Shown here: positions 19,106-32,192 of the stretch, piece after piece
Position numbering within the stretch: the stretch's first letter is position 1
Layout of the letters: each line of letters begins with the position of its first letter
Source: Sedimenticola sp.
Lineage (GTDB): Bacteria; Pseudomonadota; Gammaproteobacteria; Chromatiales; Chromatiaceae
DNA: 64,000 bases
Direction of reading: 5' to 3'
Assembly: GCA_026994195.1 (NCBI GenBank)
Contig: JALWRH010000088.1
Coordinates: 1-64,000 of the forward strand
Program-made: the position numbers and the translations under genes
The notes under the pieces: generated by a model
The model's input: only the letters and a program-made list of their open reading frames with translations
Database searches by the model: none
Told to the model about the DNA's origin: nothing

Positions 19106-20467
19106 TCATGCTCCCTTTTTGGGCCGTTTCCAGCCCTTGATGGTTACCTGCTTGCCCCTGGCCAGGGTGAGTTCACCGGCGGGCGCATCCTTGGCGATTA
19201 CCGACCCCGCCCCTATGGTGGCGTCTTCACCCACGGTCACCGGCGCCACCAGGGCGGTGTTGGAGCCGATGAAGGCCTTGTCTTCGATGGTGGTGCGGTG
19301 TTTGTAGGCGCCATCATAGTTACAGGTGATAGTGCCCGCGCCAATATTCACCCCCGCCCCCATGAGCGTATCGCCGATATAGGTGAGGTGATTGACCTTG
19401 GAACCCAGGCCAATGCTGGAGTTCTTGATCTCCACGAAATTGCCCACGTGCGCTCCGCCCACCAGCTCGGTGCCGGGACGGATACGGGAGAAGGGGCCGA
19501 TGGCGCTGTCCGGCCCAAGAATCGCCTCTTCGATGACACAGTTCTCGCGGATCAATACATTGTCCCCCACCCGCACGTTGCGCAGCACGGTGTTGGCACC
19601 CACGCTCACATTGTCCCCCAGGCTCACATCGCCCTCGATGAGCACATTGACGTCCAGACTGACATCCATGCCGGCGGTCAGGCTTCCGCGCAGATCGAAC
19701 CGGGAGGGATCCTTCAGGGTAACGCCATCGCGCATCAGAGCTTCCGCCTGCCAGCGCTGATACACCCGCTCCAGAGCGGCAAGCTGCAGACGGTCATTGA
19801 CGCCTTCGGCTTCCACGGCCTCAGCAGGCTGGGCCACGGCGATCTCCACCCCCTGCGCCACCGCCAGGGCAACGATGTCGGTAAGATAGTATTCGCCCTG
19901 AGCATTTTTCGGCGTGATCTGTTCCAGCCAGGCCTCCAGCGAACGGGCATCCACCAACATGATACCGGTGTTGACTTCACATATCTGCAACTGTTCAGGG
20001 GTGGCGTCCTTCTGCTCCACGATGCCCTGCACCTGACCCTGCTCATTGCGCAGAATGCGTCCGTAGCCGGTGGGATCATTCAGGTTCATGGTCATCAGGC
20101 CAAAACCGGAACCGGCTTTGGCGACCAGGGACTGCAGGCTCTTCCGGCGCATGAGGGGTACATCGCCATACAGGATCAGCACCCGGTCCAGGTCTTTCAG
20201 GGCAGGAAGCGCCTGTTGCACGGCGTGCCCGGTGCCCAACTGCTCCGCCTGTTCCACCCATTGCAGTCCCGGCGCATCCAATGCTTCGCGCACCTGCTCA
20301 CCGCCATGCCCGTACACCACCACCATGCTGTCCGGTTCCAGAGATGAGGCCGTATCCATCACGTGCGCCAGCAAAGGCTTGCCGGCCAGAGGATGAAGAA
20401 CTTTGGGCAGGCGGGATTTCATTCGCGTTCCCTGCCCTGCCGCCAGTATCACGATACCGAGTTTCAT
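19106..20467 (-). CDS. glmU: Bifunctional UDP-GlcNAc pyrophosphorylase / GlcN-1-P acetyltransferase GlmU
   Basis: Cytoplasmic trimeric enzyme of 453 aa that acetylates GlcN-1-P and then makes UDP-GlcNAc. The N-terminal nucleotidyltransferase domain has [20 protein letters not shown] and the YGDVPLM metal site. The C-terminal left-handed beta helix shows hexapeptide repeats ([27 protein letters not shown]) and the acetyl-CoA-site block [10 protein letters not shown]. Forms an operon with glmS, and the pair sits next to the atp operon as in many gammaproteobacteria. Confidence 0.98.
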   Translation of the reverse strand: MKLGIVILAAGQGTRMKSRLPKVLHPLAGKPLLAHVMDTASSLEPDSMVVVYGHGGEQVREALDAPGLQWVEQAEQLGTGHAVQQALPALKDLDRVLILYGDVPLMRRKSLQSLVAKAGSGFGLMTMNLNDPTGYGRILRNEQGQVQGIVEQKDATPEQLQICEVNTGIMLVDARSLEAWLEQITPKNAQGEYYLTDIVALAVAQGVEIAVAQPAEAVEAEGVNDRLQLAALERVYQRWQAEALMRDGVTLKDPSRFDLRGSLTAGMDVSLDVNVLIEGDVSLGDNVSVGANTVLRNVRVGDNVLIRENCVIEEAILGPDSAIGPFSRIRPGTELVGGAHVGNFVEIKNSSIGLGSKVNHLTYIGDTLMGAGVNIGAGTITCNYDGAYKHRTTIEDKAFIGSNTALVAPVTVGEDATIGAGSVIAKDAPAGELTLARGKQVTIKGWKRPKKGA

Positions 20468-20489
20468 CCCCTTTCCTCCCTGAGTGGTG

Positions 20490-20990
20490 TCAATTGATGG
20501 TCATGGACCCTGGCGCCTGCGCCGAATGAATGCCGCTGGTACGCTCCTCGCCCGGCTGAGCATCCCGTACTTCCAGTATTTTCACATGAACCTTCAGCGT
20601 CTTACCCGCCAGGGGATGATTGCCGTCAATGGTGACTTTGCCATCCTCTATCCTGGATATATAAAAAGTCTTGGTGTCACCCGCCTCGTTCTGCATCTGC
20701 ACTTCAGCCCCTACATGGCGGAACTGGGGCGGTACGTTCTCCAGATCATCGGTGAAGGTCAGATCCGGATCATGCTCGCCAAAGGTTTCCTGGGGCGGAA
20801 GATCCACTTCCACTTCATCCCCCGCCGCCTTGCCGGCAATGGCCTGATCCATGCCGCCGATAAGCTCGGTATCAGAGCCATAGACAAAGCCGATGGGCAG
20901 ATCATGCTGCTCCACGACATTGCCATCATCATCACGGATAGTGTAGCTGATGGAAACATACTTTCCAGGTTTTACGATTTCTTTGCTCAT
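20490..20990 (-). CDS. FKBP-type peptidyl-prolyl isomerase, SlyD-like
   Basis: Prolyl isomerase/chaperone of 166 aa. The split FKBP fold ([40 protein letters not shown], then [20 protein letters not shown]) surrounds an insert-in-flap domain ([20 protein letters not shown]), as in SlyD/SlpA. No signal peptide, so cytoplasmic. The metal-binding His/Cys tail of E. coli SlyD is missing; the tail is short and carries one histidine only. It lies between glmU and the atp terminator on the same strand and has its own 5' region. Confidence 0.87.
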   Translation of the reverse strand: MSKEIVKPGKYVSISYTIRDDDGNVVEQHDLPIGFVYGSDTELIGGMDQAIAGKAAGDEVEVDLPPQETFGEHDPDLTFTDDLENVPPQFRHVGAEVQMQNEAGDTKTFYISRIEDGKVTIDGNHPLAGKTLKVHVKILEVRDAQPGEERTSGIHSAQAPGSMTIN

Positions 20991-21002
20991 GGTTTCAATT
21001 CT

Positions 21003-21043
21003 ACAAAAAACGAACAGCCCTGACAGCGTTTACTGCCAGGGCT
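21003..21043 (-). terminator. Intrinsic terminator of the atp operon
   Basis: Stem AGCCCTGACAG / CTGCCAGGGCT (21016-21026 with 21033-21043, one mismatch) and a six-base loop. Read on the minus strand it is followed by GTTCGTTTTTTG. It sits 57 bp after the atpC stop and ahead of the FKBP gene. Confidence 0.8.
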
Positions 21044-21100
21044 CTCATGGGATTCAAATGCACCGACAGAGCAGCGCCTGCGGCACTACTACCGGCACGG

Positions 21101-21523
21101 TTATTTCATTTTGCGCAGTTTCTCTATGGTGCGCAGCTGGGCCATGGCTTCGGCCAGTTCGGCCTGGGCCTTGGCCAGTTCCATCTTGCCGCTGTTGTTG
21201 GCCAGGGCTTCTTCGGCACGGCGTTTGGCTTCGGCGGCGGCGGCTTCATCCAGATCCGTAGCACGCACCCCGGTGTCTGCCATAACCGTCACCTTGAAGG
21301 GCTGCACCTCGATGATCCCCCCGGAAACGTAGAAATGTTCCATGGGTTTGCCCTGTCCGGGATCGACGCGCACGTCTCCGGGCTTGAGGCGGGTCACCAA
21401 AGGCGCATGGCGCGGCGCGATGCCGATCTCACCCATTATCGCGGGTGCATAGATCATCTCGCCCTGACCGGAAAACAGGCTGCCTTCCGCGCTGACGATA
21501 TCTACATGCACTGTCATGGCCAT
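21101..21523 (-). CDS. atpC: ATP synthase epsilon subunit
   Basis: Central-stalk subunit of F1, 140 aa, that couples rotation and inhibits ATP hydrolysis. The N-terminal beta-sandwich (MTVHVDIVSAEGSLFSGQ, GEIGIAPRHAPLVTRLKPG) and the C-terminal helical pair (ATDLDEAAAAEAKRRAEEAL) are complete. Last gene of the atp operon; the terminator follows at 21003-21043. Start at 21523 gives MAMTVHV; ATG two codons later is possible. Confidence 0.97.
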   Translation of the reverse strand: MAMTVHVDIVSAEGSLFSGQGEMIYAPAIMGEIGIAPRHAPLVTRLKPGDVRVDPGQGKPMEHFYVSGGIIEVQPFKVTVMADTGVRATDLDEAAAAEAKRRAEEALANNSGKMELAKAQAELAEAMAQLRTIEKLRKMK

Positions 21524-21543
21524 GATTTACTCTCCGTCCGGAC

Positions 21544-22941
<1,398 letters not shown>

Positions 22942-22988
22942 TCAATGTTCACGCCGCGGGAAGCGGCAAAATACAAAAGTTAAATTCG

Positions 22989-23864
22989 TTATACCGCGGC
23001 CGCACCACTGACGATCTCGGAAATCTCCTGAGTGATCGCCGCCTGGCGCGCCTTGTTGTAAACCAGTTCCAGTTCGTCGATGAGACTGCCGGCGTTGTCC
23101 GAGGCTGCCTTCATGGCCACCATGCGCGCGGACTGTTCACAGGCGCCGTTCTCCACCACGGCCTGGTAAGCCAGGGACTCGACATAGCGGGCCAGCAGGT
23201 CACCAAGAACTACGTCTGCATCCGGCTCGTAGATGTAATCCCAGTGACTGCGCAGCTTGGCTGCCTCCTCTTCGTCTTCCGCCGCCTCCGGCAGGGGCAC
23301 CAGCTGCTCCACCAGGGGTTCCTGGGTCATGGTGTTGACGAAGCGGTTGTAGGCCACGCGGATCTCGTCCACCTTGCCATCCACGTAGGCATCCAGCATG
23401 ACCTTGACAGTGCCCACCAGGTCTTCCATGTGGGCGGATTCGCCGATCTGGGTCACCTGGGCCAGCACTTCGCCACCCACGCGGCTGAAAAAGGCCACGG
23501 CCTTGCTGCCCACCAGGCAGTAGCGCACATCGATGTTGGCCTCATGCAGTTTCTGCACGTCTTTCACCAGGCGCCGGAACATGTTGTTGTTCAGGCCGCC
23601 GCACAAACCCCGGTCGGAAGAGACGATGATATAGCCTACGGATTTGACTTCCCGCTTATCCATGAAGGGGTGCTTCACCTGGGGATGCGCCATAGCCAGG
23701 TGGCCGATAACCGTGCGCATCTTTTCCGCATAGGGCCGGGATGCATGCATGCGATCCTGGGCCTTGCGCATCTTGGCTGCAGCAACCATTTCCATCGCCC
23801 GCGTGATCTTCTGCGTGCTCTTGATGGAAGCGATCTGTGTGCGTATCTCTTTAGCGCCTGCCAT
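22989..23864 (-). CDS. atpG: ATP synthase gamma subunit
   Basis: Rotor shaft of F1, 291 aa. The N-terminal helix ([34 protein letters not shown]) and the C-terminal helix ([20 protein letters not shown]) that form the coiled coil are present, as is the Rossmann-like centre [15 protein letters not shown]. Position between atpA and atpD is canonical. Confidence 0.98.
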   Translation of the reverse strand: MAGAKEIRTQIASIKSTQKITRAMEMVAAAKMRKAQDRMHASRPYAEKMRTVIGHLAMAHPQVKHPFMDKREVKSVGYIIVSSDRGLCGGLNNNMFRRLVKDVQKLHEANIDVRYCLVGSKAVAFFSRVGGEVLAQVTQIGESAHMEDLVGTVKVMLDAYVDGKVDEIRVAYNRFVNTMTQEPLVEQLVPLPEAAEDEEEAAKLRSHWDYIYEPDADVVLGDLLARYVESLAYQAVVENGACEQSARMVAMKAASDNAGSLIDELELVYNKARQAAITQEISEIVSGAAAV

Positions 23865-23902
23865 GTTTCAGTCCTGATTCCGGTTGCGTCTCGACTCGTG
23901 TC

Positions 23903-25444
23903 TTACCAGCTGTAATTTGCCTTGAAGTCCTTCAGGGCGTCATGGAAGGCATTCTCGATCTCATCGTTCCAGTCGCCACTTTCGTTGACTTTGTCCATGA
24001 GTTCAGACTGGTTGCTGTTCATGTAGGACAGCAGAGCGGCTTCGAAATCCACCACTTTCTCAGCGTCCACGTCATCGAGATAGCCTTCGTTGGCCGCAAA
24101 AAGGGAGATGGCCATTTCTGCGATGGACAGGGGAGAATACTGCCCCTGCTTCATCAGTTCTGTCACCCGCCGGCCACGATCCAGCTGTTTGCGCGTGGCT
24201 TCGTCCAGGTCCGAGGCGAACTGGGAGAAAGCCGCCAGTTCCCGGTACTGGGCCAGGGCCAGGCGCACGCCGCCACCGAGCTTCTTGATGATCTTGGTCT
24301 GGGCCGAACCGCCCACTCGGGATACGGACAGGCCCGCGTTGATAGCAGGTCGCACGCCGGCATTGAACAGGTCGGACTCCAGGAAGATCTGACCATCGGT
24401 AATGGAAATAACGTTGGTCGGTACGAAGGCAGATACGTCGCCAGCCTGGGTCTCGATAATAGGCAGGGCGGTCAGAGAACCGGTCTTGCCTTTCACCTCA
24501 CCGTTGGTGCGCTTCTCCACTTCTGCCTCATTGATGCGCGCAGAGCGCTCCAGCAGACGGGAGTGCAGATAGAACACATCACCAGGATAGGCTTCACGGC
24601 CAGGGGGACGGCGCAGCAGCAAGGATACCTGGCGATAGGCCCAGGCCTGCTTGGTCAGGTCGTCATAGATGATCAAGGCGTCTTCACCCCGATCACGGAA
24701 ATATTCACCCATGGTGCAGCCGGCATAGGGCGCCAGAAACTGCATGGCAGCAGAATCAGCGGCAGGAGCGGCAACGATGATGGTGTGCTCCATGGCATCG
24801 TGCTCTTCGAGCTTGCGCACCAACTGGGCGATAGTCGAGTTCTTCTGACCCACCGCCACATAGATACACTTGATGCCGGTACCCTTCTGATTGATGATGG
24901 CATCGATGGCGATGGCGGACTTGCCGGTCTGGCGGTCGCCAATGATCAGCTCGCGCTGACCGCGGCCGATAGGCACCATGGAATCAATGGCCTTGATGCC
25001 GGTCTGCACAGGCTGATCCACGGATTTCCGTGCGATAACGCCCGGCGCAATCTGCTCCATGGCTGCGGTGAGCTTGGTGTCAACCGGCCCCTTGCCATCC
25101 AGAGGATTGCCCAGGGTATCCACCACCCGGCCCAGCAGTTCAGGACCGATGGGTACTTCCAGCACCTTGCCGGTGCACTTTACGGTGTCACCTTCGGTAA
25201 TATGCTTGTAGTCACCCAGAACCACGGCACCCACGGTGTCGCGCTCCAGGTTCAGCGCCAAGCCGTAGGTGTTGCCGGGAAATTCCAGCATTTCATAGGA
25301 CATGACATCTGCCAGTCCATGGATCTGCACGATACCGTCGGTTACTGCGGTAACCGTACCTTCATTGTGAGCTTCGGATTTCAGATCGAATTTTTCGATT
25401 CTGCTCTTGATCAGCTCGCTGATTTCAGAGGGATTGAGTTGCAT
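23903..25444 (-). CDS. atpA: ATP synthase alpha subunit
   Basis: Non-catalytic nucleotide-binding F1 subunit, 513 aa. Walker A GDRQTGKS, the [18 protein letters not shown] block, [16 protein letters not shown] and the family signature [17 protein letters not shown] are intact. The start [16 protein letters not shown] is canonical. It lies 13 bp after atpH. Confidence 0.99.
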   Translation of the reverse strand: MQLNPSEISELIKSRIEKFDLKSEAHNEGTVTAVTDGIVQIHGLADVMSYEMLEFPGNTYGLALNLERDTVGAVVLGDYKHITEGDTVKCTGKVLEVPIGPELLGRVVDTLGNPLDGKGPVDTKLTAAMEQIAPGVIARKSVDQPVQTGIKAIDSMVPIGRGQRELIIGDRQTGKSAIAIDAIINQKGTGIKCIYVAVGQKNSTIAQLVRKLEEHDAMEHTIIVAAPAADSAAMQFLAPYAGCTMGEYFRDRGEDALIIYDDLTKQAWAYRQVSLLLRRPPGREAYPGDVFYLHSRLLERSARINEAEVEKRTNGEVKGKTGSLTALPIIETQAGDVSAFVPTNVISITDGQIFLESDLFNAGVRPAINAGLSVSRVGGSAQTKIIKKLGGGVRLALAQYRELAAFSQFASDLDEATRKQLDRGRRVTELMKQGQYSPLSIAEMAISLFAANEGYLDDVDAEKVVDFEAALLSYMNSNQSELMDKVNESGDWNDEIENAFHDALKDFKANYSW

Positions 25445-25457
25445 GTCGCTTACCCGT

Positions 25458-25997
25458 TTAAATTCCTAATTCGTTGGCCAGCTGGGACAAGGCCCCAGCC
25501 ACTGAACCGTCTATGACCATATCGCCTGCACGTATCTTTACGCCACCTATGAGGGACGGGTCCTTGCGGCTGCTGATATGCACTTCCTTGCCCAGCTTCT
25601 GTTTCAGCGCAGCCGCCAGTTCCTTTTCCAGCTCCGGCTTGAGGGCATAGGCTGACACCACTTCCACATCGATGGCGCCGTCATGCTCGCTCTTCATCTG
25701 CTGGTACAGGCTGGCGATATCCGGCAACACGGCCAATCGGTCGTTTTCCACCAGCAGGCGCACCAGATTCTGTGCTTCTTCTGACAGGCGGCCTTCGCCA
25801 ATACTCAGCAACAGGGCGACCTTGCGGTCATGATCCGCTGCCGGATTGGCGATGATATCCGCTACGGCCTCATGGCCCGCTACGGCGGCGAGAAACTCCA
25901 GGGTTTCCGCCCATTCATCGAGCTTTCCGGTTTCATCCGCCCGGGCGAATACAGCTTCGGCATACGGCCTGGCAATGGTTGTCAATTCCTGGGGCAT
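25458..25997 (-). CDS. atpH: ATP synthase delta subunit
   Basis: Peripheral-stalk subunit joining F1 to the b dimer, 179 aa. Recognised by [20 protein letters not shown] at the start, the central [20 protein letters not shown], and the C-terminal [20 protein letters not shown] motif. It is 8 bp downstream of atpF. Confidence 0.97.
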   Translation of the reverse strand: MPQELTTIARPYAEAVFARADETGKLDEWAETLEFLAAVAGHEAVADIIANPAADHDRKVALLLSIGEGRLSEEAQNLVRLLVENDRLAVLPDIASLYQQMKSEHDGAIDVEVVSAYALKPELEKELAAALKQKLGKEVHISSRKDPSLIGGVKIRAGDMVIDGSVAGALSQLANELGI

Positions 25998-26005
25998 GAT
26001 GCGGC

Positions 26006-26476
26006 CTAAATCTGCTTGGCCAGGGAATCAACGATGTCCTTGTGGGCATCAGCATTGATTTCCTTGCGCAGTATCTTCTCCGCGCCAAGCACGGCCAACT
26101 CCGCAACCTTGGCGCGCAAGGCTTCGCGGGTTTTGTTGGCTTCCTGTTCGATTTCCGCCTGGGCCGCCGCAAGCAGGCGTTCGCCTTCGGCCCGCGCCTG
26201 GTCTTTGGCTTCATCGACGATTTCCGCCGCGCGCTTTTCTGCCCGGGAAACGATTTCCGCCGACTGCTGCTTGGCTTCGTGCAGCTTTTCCAGAGCCGCC
26301 TTCTTGGCCAGCTCCTGCTCGTGAACGCCTCTTTCAGCCGCGGCCAGACCATCGGCAATCTTGGCCTTGCGGTCCTCCATGGCCTTGACCATGGGCGGCC
26401 AGACATATTTCATGGTGAACCACACGAACACCGCAAAAGATATCAGCTGAGCGATAAGAGTCAGATTGATATTCAT
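26006..26476 (-). CDS. atpF: ATP synthase b subunit
   Basis: Fo stator subunit of 156 aa. One N-terminal membrane helix ([20 protein letters not shown]) with the usual VWPP turn leads into a long charged coiled coil rich in Ala, Lys and Glu that dimerises and reaches F1. Single copy, with no b' gene, as in non-photosynthetic gammaproteobacteria. Confidence 0.97.
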   Translation of the reverse strand: MNINLTLIAQLISFAVFVWFTMKYVWPPMVKAMEDRKAKIADGLAAAERGVHEQELAKKAALEKLHEAKQQSAEIVSRAEKRAAEIVDEAKDQARAEGERLLAAAQAEIEQEANKTREALRAKVAELAVLGAEKILRKEINADAHKDIVDSLAKQI

Positions 26477-26522
26477 CCCGCTACCCCGTTAAGACGAGAG
26501 GTTGGAAAGTTCACCCAAGGTC

Positions 26523-26771
<249 letters not shown>

Positions 26772-26810
26772 TCAATAAAGATAAAAATAAAAGTTAAACA
26801 AATTCTGTTA

Positions 26811-28071
<1,261 letters not shown>

Positions 28072-28114
28072 GAATTCACCCGCTGATCACCATACCTCCC
28101 CGCAAAGCCCGGCA

Positions 28115-28143
28115 AGTATAAGCATTCACTCATATAAGGTCAA
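28115..28143 (-). promoter_or_regulatory. Promoter of the atp operon
   Basis: On the minus strand TTGACC (28138-28143) and TATACT (28115-28120) are separated by exactly 17 bp, close to the sigma-70 consensus. A further extended -10 element TGGTATAAT occurs slightly upstream (around 28160-28168). Confidence 0.7.
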
Positions 28144-28181
28144 CCGATGCAGGGATTAAATTATACCATAATTTAGATATC

Positions 28182-28203
28182 GTCCATGCGATTTCGCATG
28201 GAC
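28182..28203 (-). terminator. Hairpin at the end of parB
   Basis: Perfect 9-bp stem GTCCATGCG / CGCATGGAC with a 4-base loop, starting on the last base of the parB stop codon. The following minus-strand bases (GATATCTAAATT) hold only a weak T-run, so termination may be partial and atp may receive some parAB read-through. Confidence 0.5.
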
Positions 28204-29084
28204 TACTGGATATGCTCCATAATGCCTTCAAGTTCATCCAGGCTGTTGTAGCTGATAATCAGCTTGCCCTTGCCCCCGCTGGCCTGTTTGAGCTGCACTG
28301 GTGCGCCCAGCCTGTCCGTGAGCGACTGCATCAGGCGGCGCACATCCGGGTCTTCCTCAGCTGCTGGAGCCTTTGTACGCTGAGGCACGCCGCCATGCTC
28401 CTTGAAGCGCCGTACCAGCGCTTCGGTCTCGCGTACGGACAATCCCTTTTTCGCCACGACCCTCGCAGCCTCGCTCTGCAGATCGCCCTCGAGAGGCAGC
28501 AATGCCCGGGCATGACCCATTTCCAGGCTGCCGGCATCCACCAACTGCTTCACATCAGGATTGAGCTCCAGCAGGCGCATGAGATTGGTCACGGTGGTGC
28601 GTGACTTGCCCACGGCCTGGGCGATCTCCTGGTGAGTGAGCTCGAATTCTTCCAGCAGCCGGTGCAGCGCCTGCGCCTCTTCCAGGGGGTTGAGGTCGTC
28701 CCGCTGGATATTCTCGATAAGCCCCATGGCCATGGCGGTCTGGTCATCGACGTTCTGCAGCACCGCGGGGATTTCCGCCAACCCCGCAAGCTGGGCTGCG
28801 CGCCAGCGGCGTTCGCCGGCGATGAGCTCGTACTTGCCGTCACTCACCTCGCGCACCACCACGGGCTGCACCACGCCCTGGGCGGCGATGGAGTCCGCCA
28901 GTTCACGCAGCTTGTCTTCGTCAAAATGCCGCCGGGGCTGAAAACGCCCGCGCTGCAGCAGGTCCACCGCCAGCATCATTGGGGCACCGCCTGCTGCCGG
29001 CTGTTCTTCCCTGGAACTGCGCGCACCGCCCTGGCCACCGCCCAGCAGCGCATCCAGTCCCCTGCCTAATCCACGTTTTGCCAT
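28203..29084 (-). CDS. parB: Chromosome partitioning protein ParB
   Basis: Centromere-binding CTPase of 293 aa. The start [17 protein letters not shown] binds ParA. The CTP-binding blocks [14 protein letters not shown] and [20 protein letters not shown], the parS-binding HTH ([20 protein letters not shown]) and the C-terminal dimer domain are complete. Overlap-free pair with parA, 8 bp apart. No parS (TGTTTCACGTGAAACA type) was noticed in this window. Confidence 0.97.
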   Translation of the reverse strand: MAKRGLGRGLDALLGGGQGGARSSREEQPAAGGAPMMLAVDLLQRGRFQPRRHFDEDKLRELADSIAAQGVVQPVVVREVSDGKYELIAGERRWRAAQLAGLAEIPAVLQNVDDQTAMAMGLIENIQRDDLNPLEEAQALHRLLEEFELTHQEIAQAVGKSRTTVTNLMRLLELNPDVKQLVDAGSLEMGHARALLPLEGDLQSEAARVVAKKGLSVRETEALVRRFKEHGGVPQRTKAPAAEEDPDVRRLMQSLTDRLGAPVQLKQASGGKGKLIISYNSLDELEGIMEHIQ

Positions 29085-29092
29085 ATTGCTCG

Positions 29093-29869
29093 TTATCCGG
29101 GTTGTGATTCGTGCCGCCGCACCAGTTCGCTGGCCAGCGCCATATAGCTGACCGCACCGCGCGAGTACCTATCATACAGCAGAACCGACTGGCCATGACT
29201 CGGGGCTTCGGCCACGCGCACATTGCGCGGAATGATGGTGCGGAATACAGTATCGCCGAAATGATCGATGAGCTGCCGGGAAACCTCCGCCGACAACCGG
29301 TTGCGCATATCGTGCATGGTGCGCAGTATGCCTTCCAGCTTGAGACGGGAATTGTAAAATTCCCGGATTTGCTCGATGGTAGTAAGCAGTCCGCTCAGGC
29401 CTTCAAGAGCATAGTACTCGGTCTGCAGAGGCACCAGAACGCCATCACTGGCCACCAGGGCATTGATGGTGAGCATGCTCAAAGAAGGGGGGCAGTCGAT
29501 AAGAATATAGTCGTATTCGTCCTGCAGGGGCTTGAGGGCCAGGGCCAGACGCCGCTCGCGCATGGAATGATTCATCAGCCCGACTTCCGCCGCCGTCAGA
29601 TCGGTATTGGAAGGCAGCACATCGAACTGGTCTTCCGCGCTGCGCTGCAGAACCTTGCGTGGCGGCACGTTTTCCAGCAGAACATCACAGGTGCTCTGCT
29701 CCAGCTCGTGCTTGTCCACCCCGCAACCCATGGTGGCATTTCCCTGGGGATCGAGATCTACCAGCAGCACCCGCTTGCGCACCCCCGCCAACGCCGAAGC
29801 AAGATTGACTGCCGTAGTGGTCTTGCCAACGCCGCCCTTCTGGTTGGCAATACTGATGATGCGCACCAT
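29093..29869 (-). CDS. parA: Chromosome partitioning ATPase ParA (Soj)
   Basis: Walker-type ATPase of 258 aa that moves ParB-parS complexes. Deviant Walker A KGGVGKTTTAVNLA is at residues 11-24, with A' DLDPQGNATMG and Walker B YDYILIDCPPSLSMLT. No N-terminal HTH, so it is the chromosomal Soj type. In most gammaproteobacteria rsmG precedes it directly; here an unknown gene intervenes. Confidence 0.97.
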   Translation of the reverse strand: MVRIISIANQKGGVGKTTTAVNLASALAGVRKRVLLVDLDPQGNATMGCGVDKHELEQSTCDVLLENVPPRKVLQRSAEDQFDVLPSNTDLTAAEVGLMNHSMRERRLALALKPLQDEYDYILIDCPPSLSMLTINALVASDGVLVPLQTEYYALEGLSGLLTTIEQIREFYNSRLKLEGILRTMHDMRNRLSAEVSRQLIDHFGDTVFRTIIPRNVRVAEAPSHGQSVLLYDRYSRGAVSYMALASELVRRHESQPG

Positions 29870-29978
29870 TGACTATTCTTCAACGCCGATAGGGAAAGGC
29901 CTGAGTTTACCAGCCTGGGCCAGATGTTTCACCGCCTTCGGCAGCCCCCCCAATTCAGCTCTTAATGGAACTCCAGGA

Positions 29979-31436
29979 TCAGAACCCCGCAAGCCCCGTA
30001 CCGGGGAACATCCCGCTGAGCATACCGCCCTGGGGCAGGACAGCCGTCACGGAGCCGGATTCCTCCTCAGCCTTACTCTCCTCCGCCTGCCCGCTAGAGC
30101 TGTTACCAACCCGCACCACGACCTGGTCACTCTCTGGCAACAGGATTCCCTGCATGTAAATACGCAGCCGCATCTGCCACTTGCCAGGCCTTGGGGCATT
30201 CCAGCGGGCGAGAATTCCCAGTACATTCTGCTCATGGGGAAGATACCGGAACTGACCGCTGTCTTCCGGGCAATGCCGGACACGATTTCCCTGGCGATCC
30301 ATGACCGTGAAGCTGTTCAGCAGGGGGCGCCACTTCAAACCGTCGTCACTGACCTCCACGATATAGCTGTACCCTGCCATGGGCACCCCCTGAATGATGA
30401 TTTCATCATCTTCCCGCTCATCGAGATAGAGTTCGGCCACATGCATCTCCCGCGCAGACCGTCCACCCACCAGAGCAATCTGCCCGGCGCCCGCTGTCAC
30501 AACTGGCGGAATAGTGAGGCAGGCCCCAGCGGTTCTGAAGAATTCCTGGTTCTCGGCCACTGCCGTTCTTTTCTTGAGCGGTTCAGCAGAAAGCACCAGC
30601 CTTACCCTGAGTGGGGTACCGCTCTCCGCGCAGGCCCAGCGGCAGTCCAGCAGATCCAGGGGCAGGCTGAACACCTGCTCGGCGCGATCGTGGGACAGGG
30701 CCACAGTTCCCAGGCAACAATCCGGGGCAGTGCCCCCATCACCTTCCAGCCAGAAGCTCAGATGGCGGAAACGCCGGGAATCAAGATCTTCCCGGGTCAG
30801 GCGGACCACAGCCAGCATGCCGCCATCCTGCTCTCCACTCAGGCCCGCGGCCAGCACGGGTGCTTCTTCCCGGGAGACCGCCTCTGAGGCGGCGGGAAAA
30901 ACCTTCTCATAGATATCCCCAAACACGGGCTTCCAGTCCGGGCTATCAGGGGGAGGGAAGTCCTCCCAGGCCAGAATCACGCGCACCATGACATCAGCCC
31001 CTTGCAGTTCTTCGGCGGACAGCAGGGGTTCCAGGGAAACTGCATGATGGCGGTCGCCATCTCCCGGGGCATTTTCGACTTCCGCCGAAACCACGCCCTG
31101 ATCCTGCCAGTGCCTGCCGCCATCGAGGGAAATATAAAAACGCAGGTATTCCGGCGCCCGGGGCATGCGCGTGCCCCCTGCATAGCCGCTGGACTGATGC
31201 AGGGCAATGATCGCCGCCATGAGATGGGCTTTCCGGTCCCAGGCCACGCAGGAAATCTCCTCGTAGTAGCGGTTGCAGCAGATGGGGGTTTTTGCCGGCA
31301 GCAGGGTGTCGGCGCGGGTGCCGAAATAGTTGGCATTGCTCTGCAACAACAGGCGGAACATGCGCCGCTCTCTGAGACAGGGTCCCTCTCCCACGCTCCG
31401 GCTCCTGGCTGACTGGCTGCTCATATTCTGTTCCAT
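29979..31436 (-). CDS. Unknown protein inserted between rsmG and parA
   Basis: Protein of about 485 aa, function unknown, no signal peptide or membrane helix. The N-terminal half carries a motif series NANYFG, YYEEISCVAWD, SSGYAGGT, APEYLRFYISLDGGRHW that I recall from a widespread family of uncharacterised proteins. The family has no established function. The C-terminal half looks like beta-sandwich modules (LSFWLEGDGGTAPD, YSYIVEVSDDGLKWRPL). The ATG at 31436 is preferred for the GGGATCGGGAAT ribosome site; an earlier ATG at 31544 lies in a palindrome and adds 36 residues of poor quality. The Gly/Phe-rich C-terminus (GGMLSGMFPGTGLAGF) is odd. Confidence 0.6.
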   Translation of the reverse strand: MEQNMSSQSARSRSVGEGPCLRERRMFRLLLQSNANYFGTRADTLLPAKTPICCNRYYEEISCVAWDRKAHLMAAIIALHQSSGYAGGTRMPRAPEYLRFYISLDGGRHWQDQGVVSAEVENAPGDGDRHHAVSLEPLLSAEELQGADVMVRVILAWEDFPPPDSPDWKPVFGDIYEKVFPAASEAVSREEAPVLAAGLSGEQDGGMLAVVRLTREDLDSRRFRHLSFWLEGDGGTAPDCCLGTVALSHDRAEQVFSLPLDLLDCRWACAESGTPLRVRLVLSAEPLKKRTAVAENQEFFRTAGACLTIPPVVTAGAGQIALVGGRSAREMHVAELYLDEREDDEIIIQGVPMAGYSYIVEVSDDGLKWRPLLNSFTVMDRQGNRVRHCPEDSGQFRYLPHEQNVLGILARWNAPRPGKWQMRLRIYMQGILLPESDQVVVRVGNSSSGQAEESKAEEESGSVTAVLPQGGMLSGMFPGTGLAGF

Positions 31437-31541
31437 ATTCCCGATCCCCTGTTGCTGGATATCATTGGCGCCGGGATGTTCCCGGTAATACAGAATATAG
31501 CCGGGTCTGACTGGAGCCGTATATAGCCGGATCCCCGTATT

Positions 31542-31563
31542 CATGTAGGAAGTTTCCTACATG
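31542..31563. repeat. Inverted repeat at the rsmG stop codon
   Basis: A 10-bp stem CATGTAGGAA / TTCCTACATG with a 2-base loop covers the rsmG stop codon and the alternative ATG (31544) of the next gene. There is no T-run, so it is a weak terminator candidate or a chance palindrome. Confidence 0.45.
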
Positions 31564-32192
31564 ATTTGGCGCAGGCACAACTCCACCGCGTGGCGCTGCC
31601 CGGCTTCTCCGGGAACCTGCAGGGCATGGATCTGAATATGCAGGGCATAGTCCAGGGCGTCGATTTCCTCTACAGGCACAGCCCCCTTCATGGCCAGCCA
31701 GCAGCCGTCCCCGGAGAGCAGATGGCGGGTCAGTTCCAGCATCAGGGGCAGGGATGAAAATGCCCGGGAAACAATGGTTTGAAAAGGCTGTGACGCCATA
31801 TAGGTTTCCACCCTGGCCTGCTCCACCTGAACATTTTCCAGCCCCAGCTCCAGCTTTGCCTGACGCAGGAAGCGCGCCTTCTTGCCATTGGTATCCATGA
31901 GCGTAAAACAGCGCCCGGGATCCATAATGGCCAAGGGAATACCCGGGAGGCCTGCGCCGCTGCCCACGTCCAGCACTCGCTCACCACGCAACAGGGAGAG
32001 GATGGACAGACTGTCCAGCAACTGCCGGGAAACCATGATTTCAGGATCCCGTACGGCGGTGAGATTGAAAGACCGGTTCCATTTCTGCAACAGTTGCAGG
32101 TAGTCCAGCAACAGGGTCTGCTGCGAGGAAGACGCTGTCAGACCCATTTGCGCCAGCCCATCCGCCAGTTGTTCCTGCCACAAGTCCCGCAT
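31557..32192 (-). CDS. rsmG: 16S rRNA (guanine527-N7)-methyltransferase RsmG
   Basis: SAM-dependent methyltransferase of 211 aa modifying G527 of 16S rRNA. The ATG at 32192 (MRDLWQEQLADG) overlaps the DAHP synthase stop as ATGA. SAM-binding motif VLDVGSGAGLPGIPLAI and the NLTAVRDPEIMVSRQLLDSL block are diagnostic. An upstream in-frame start would overlap the neighbour and is rejected. The usual upstream partner mnmG (gidA) is missing; DAHP synthase takes its place. Confidence 0.95.
   Translation of the reverse strand: MRDLWQEQLADGLAQMGLTASSSQQTLLLDYLQLLQKWNRSFNLTAVRDPEIMVSRQLLDSLSILSLLRGERVLDVGSGAGLPGIPLAIMDPGRCFTLMDTNGKKARFLRQAKLELGLENVQVEQARVETYMASQPFQTIVSRAFSSLPLMLELTRHLLSGDGCWLAMKGAVPVEEIDALDYALHIQIHALQVPGEAGQRHAVELCLRQIM

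Noticed and set aside
28072-29978. parS site near parAB
   Set aside because: No TGTTNCACGTGAAACA-type palindrome was found in the ParAB region or noticed elsewhere in the window; it may lie outside.
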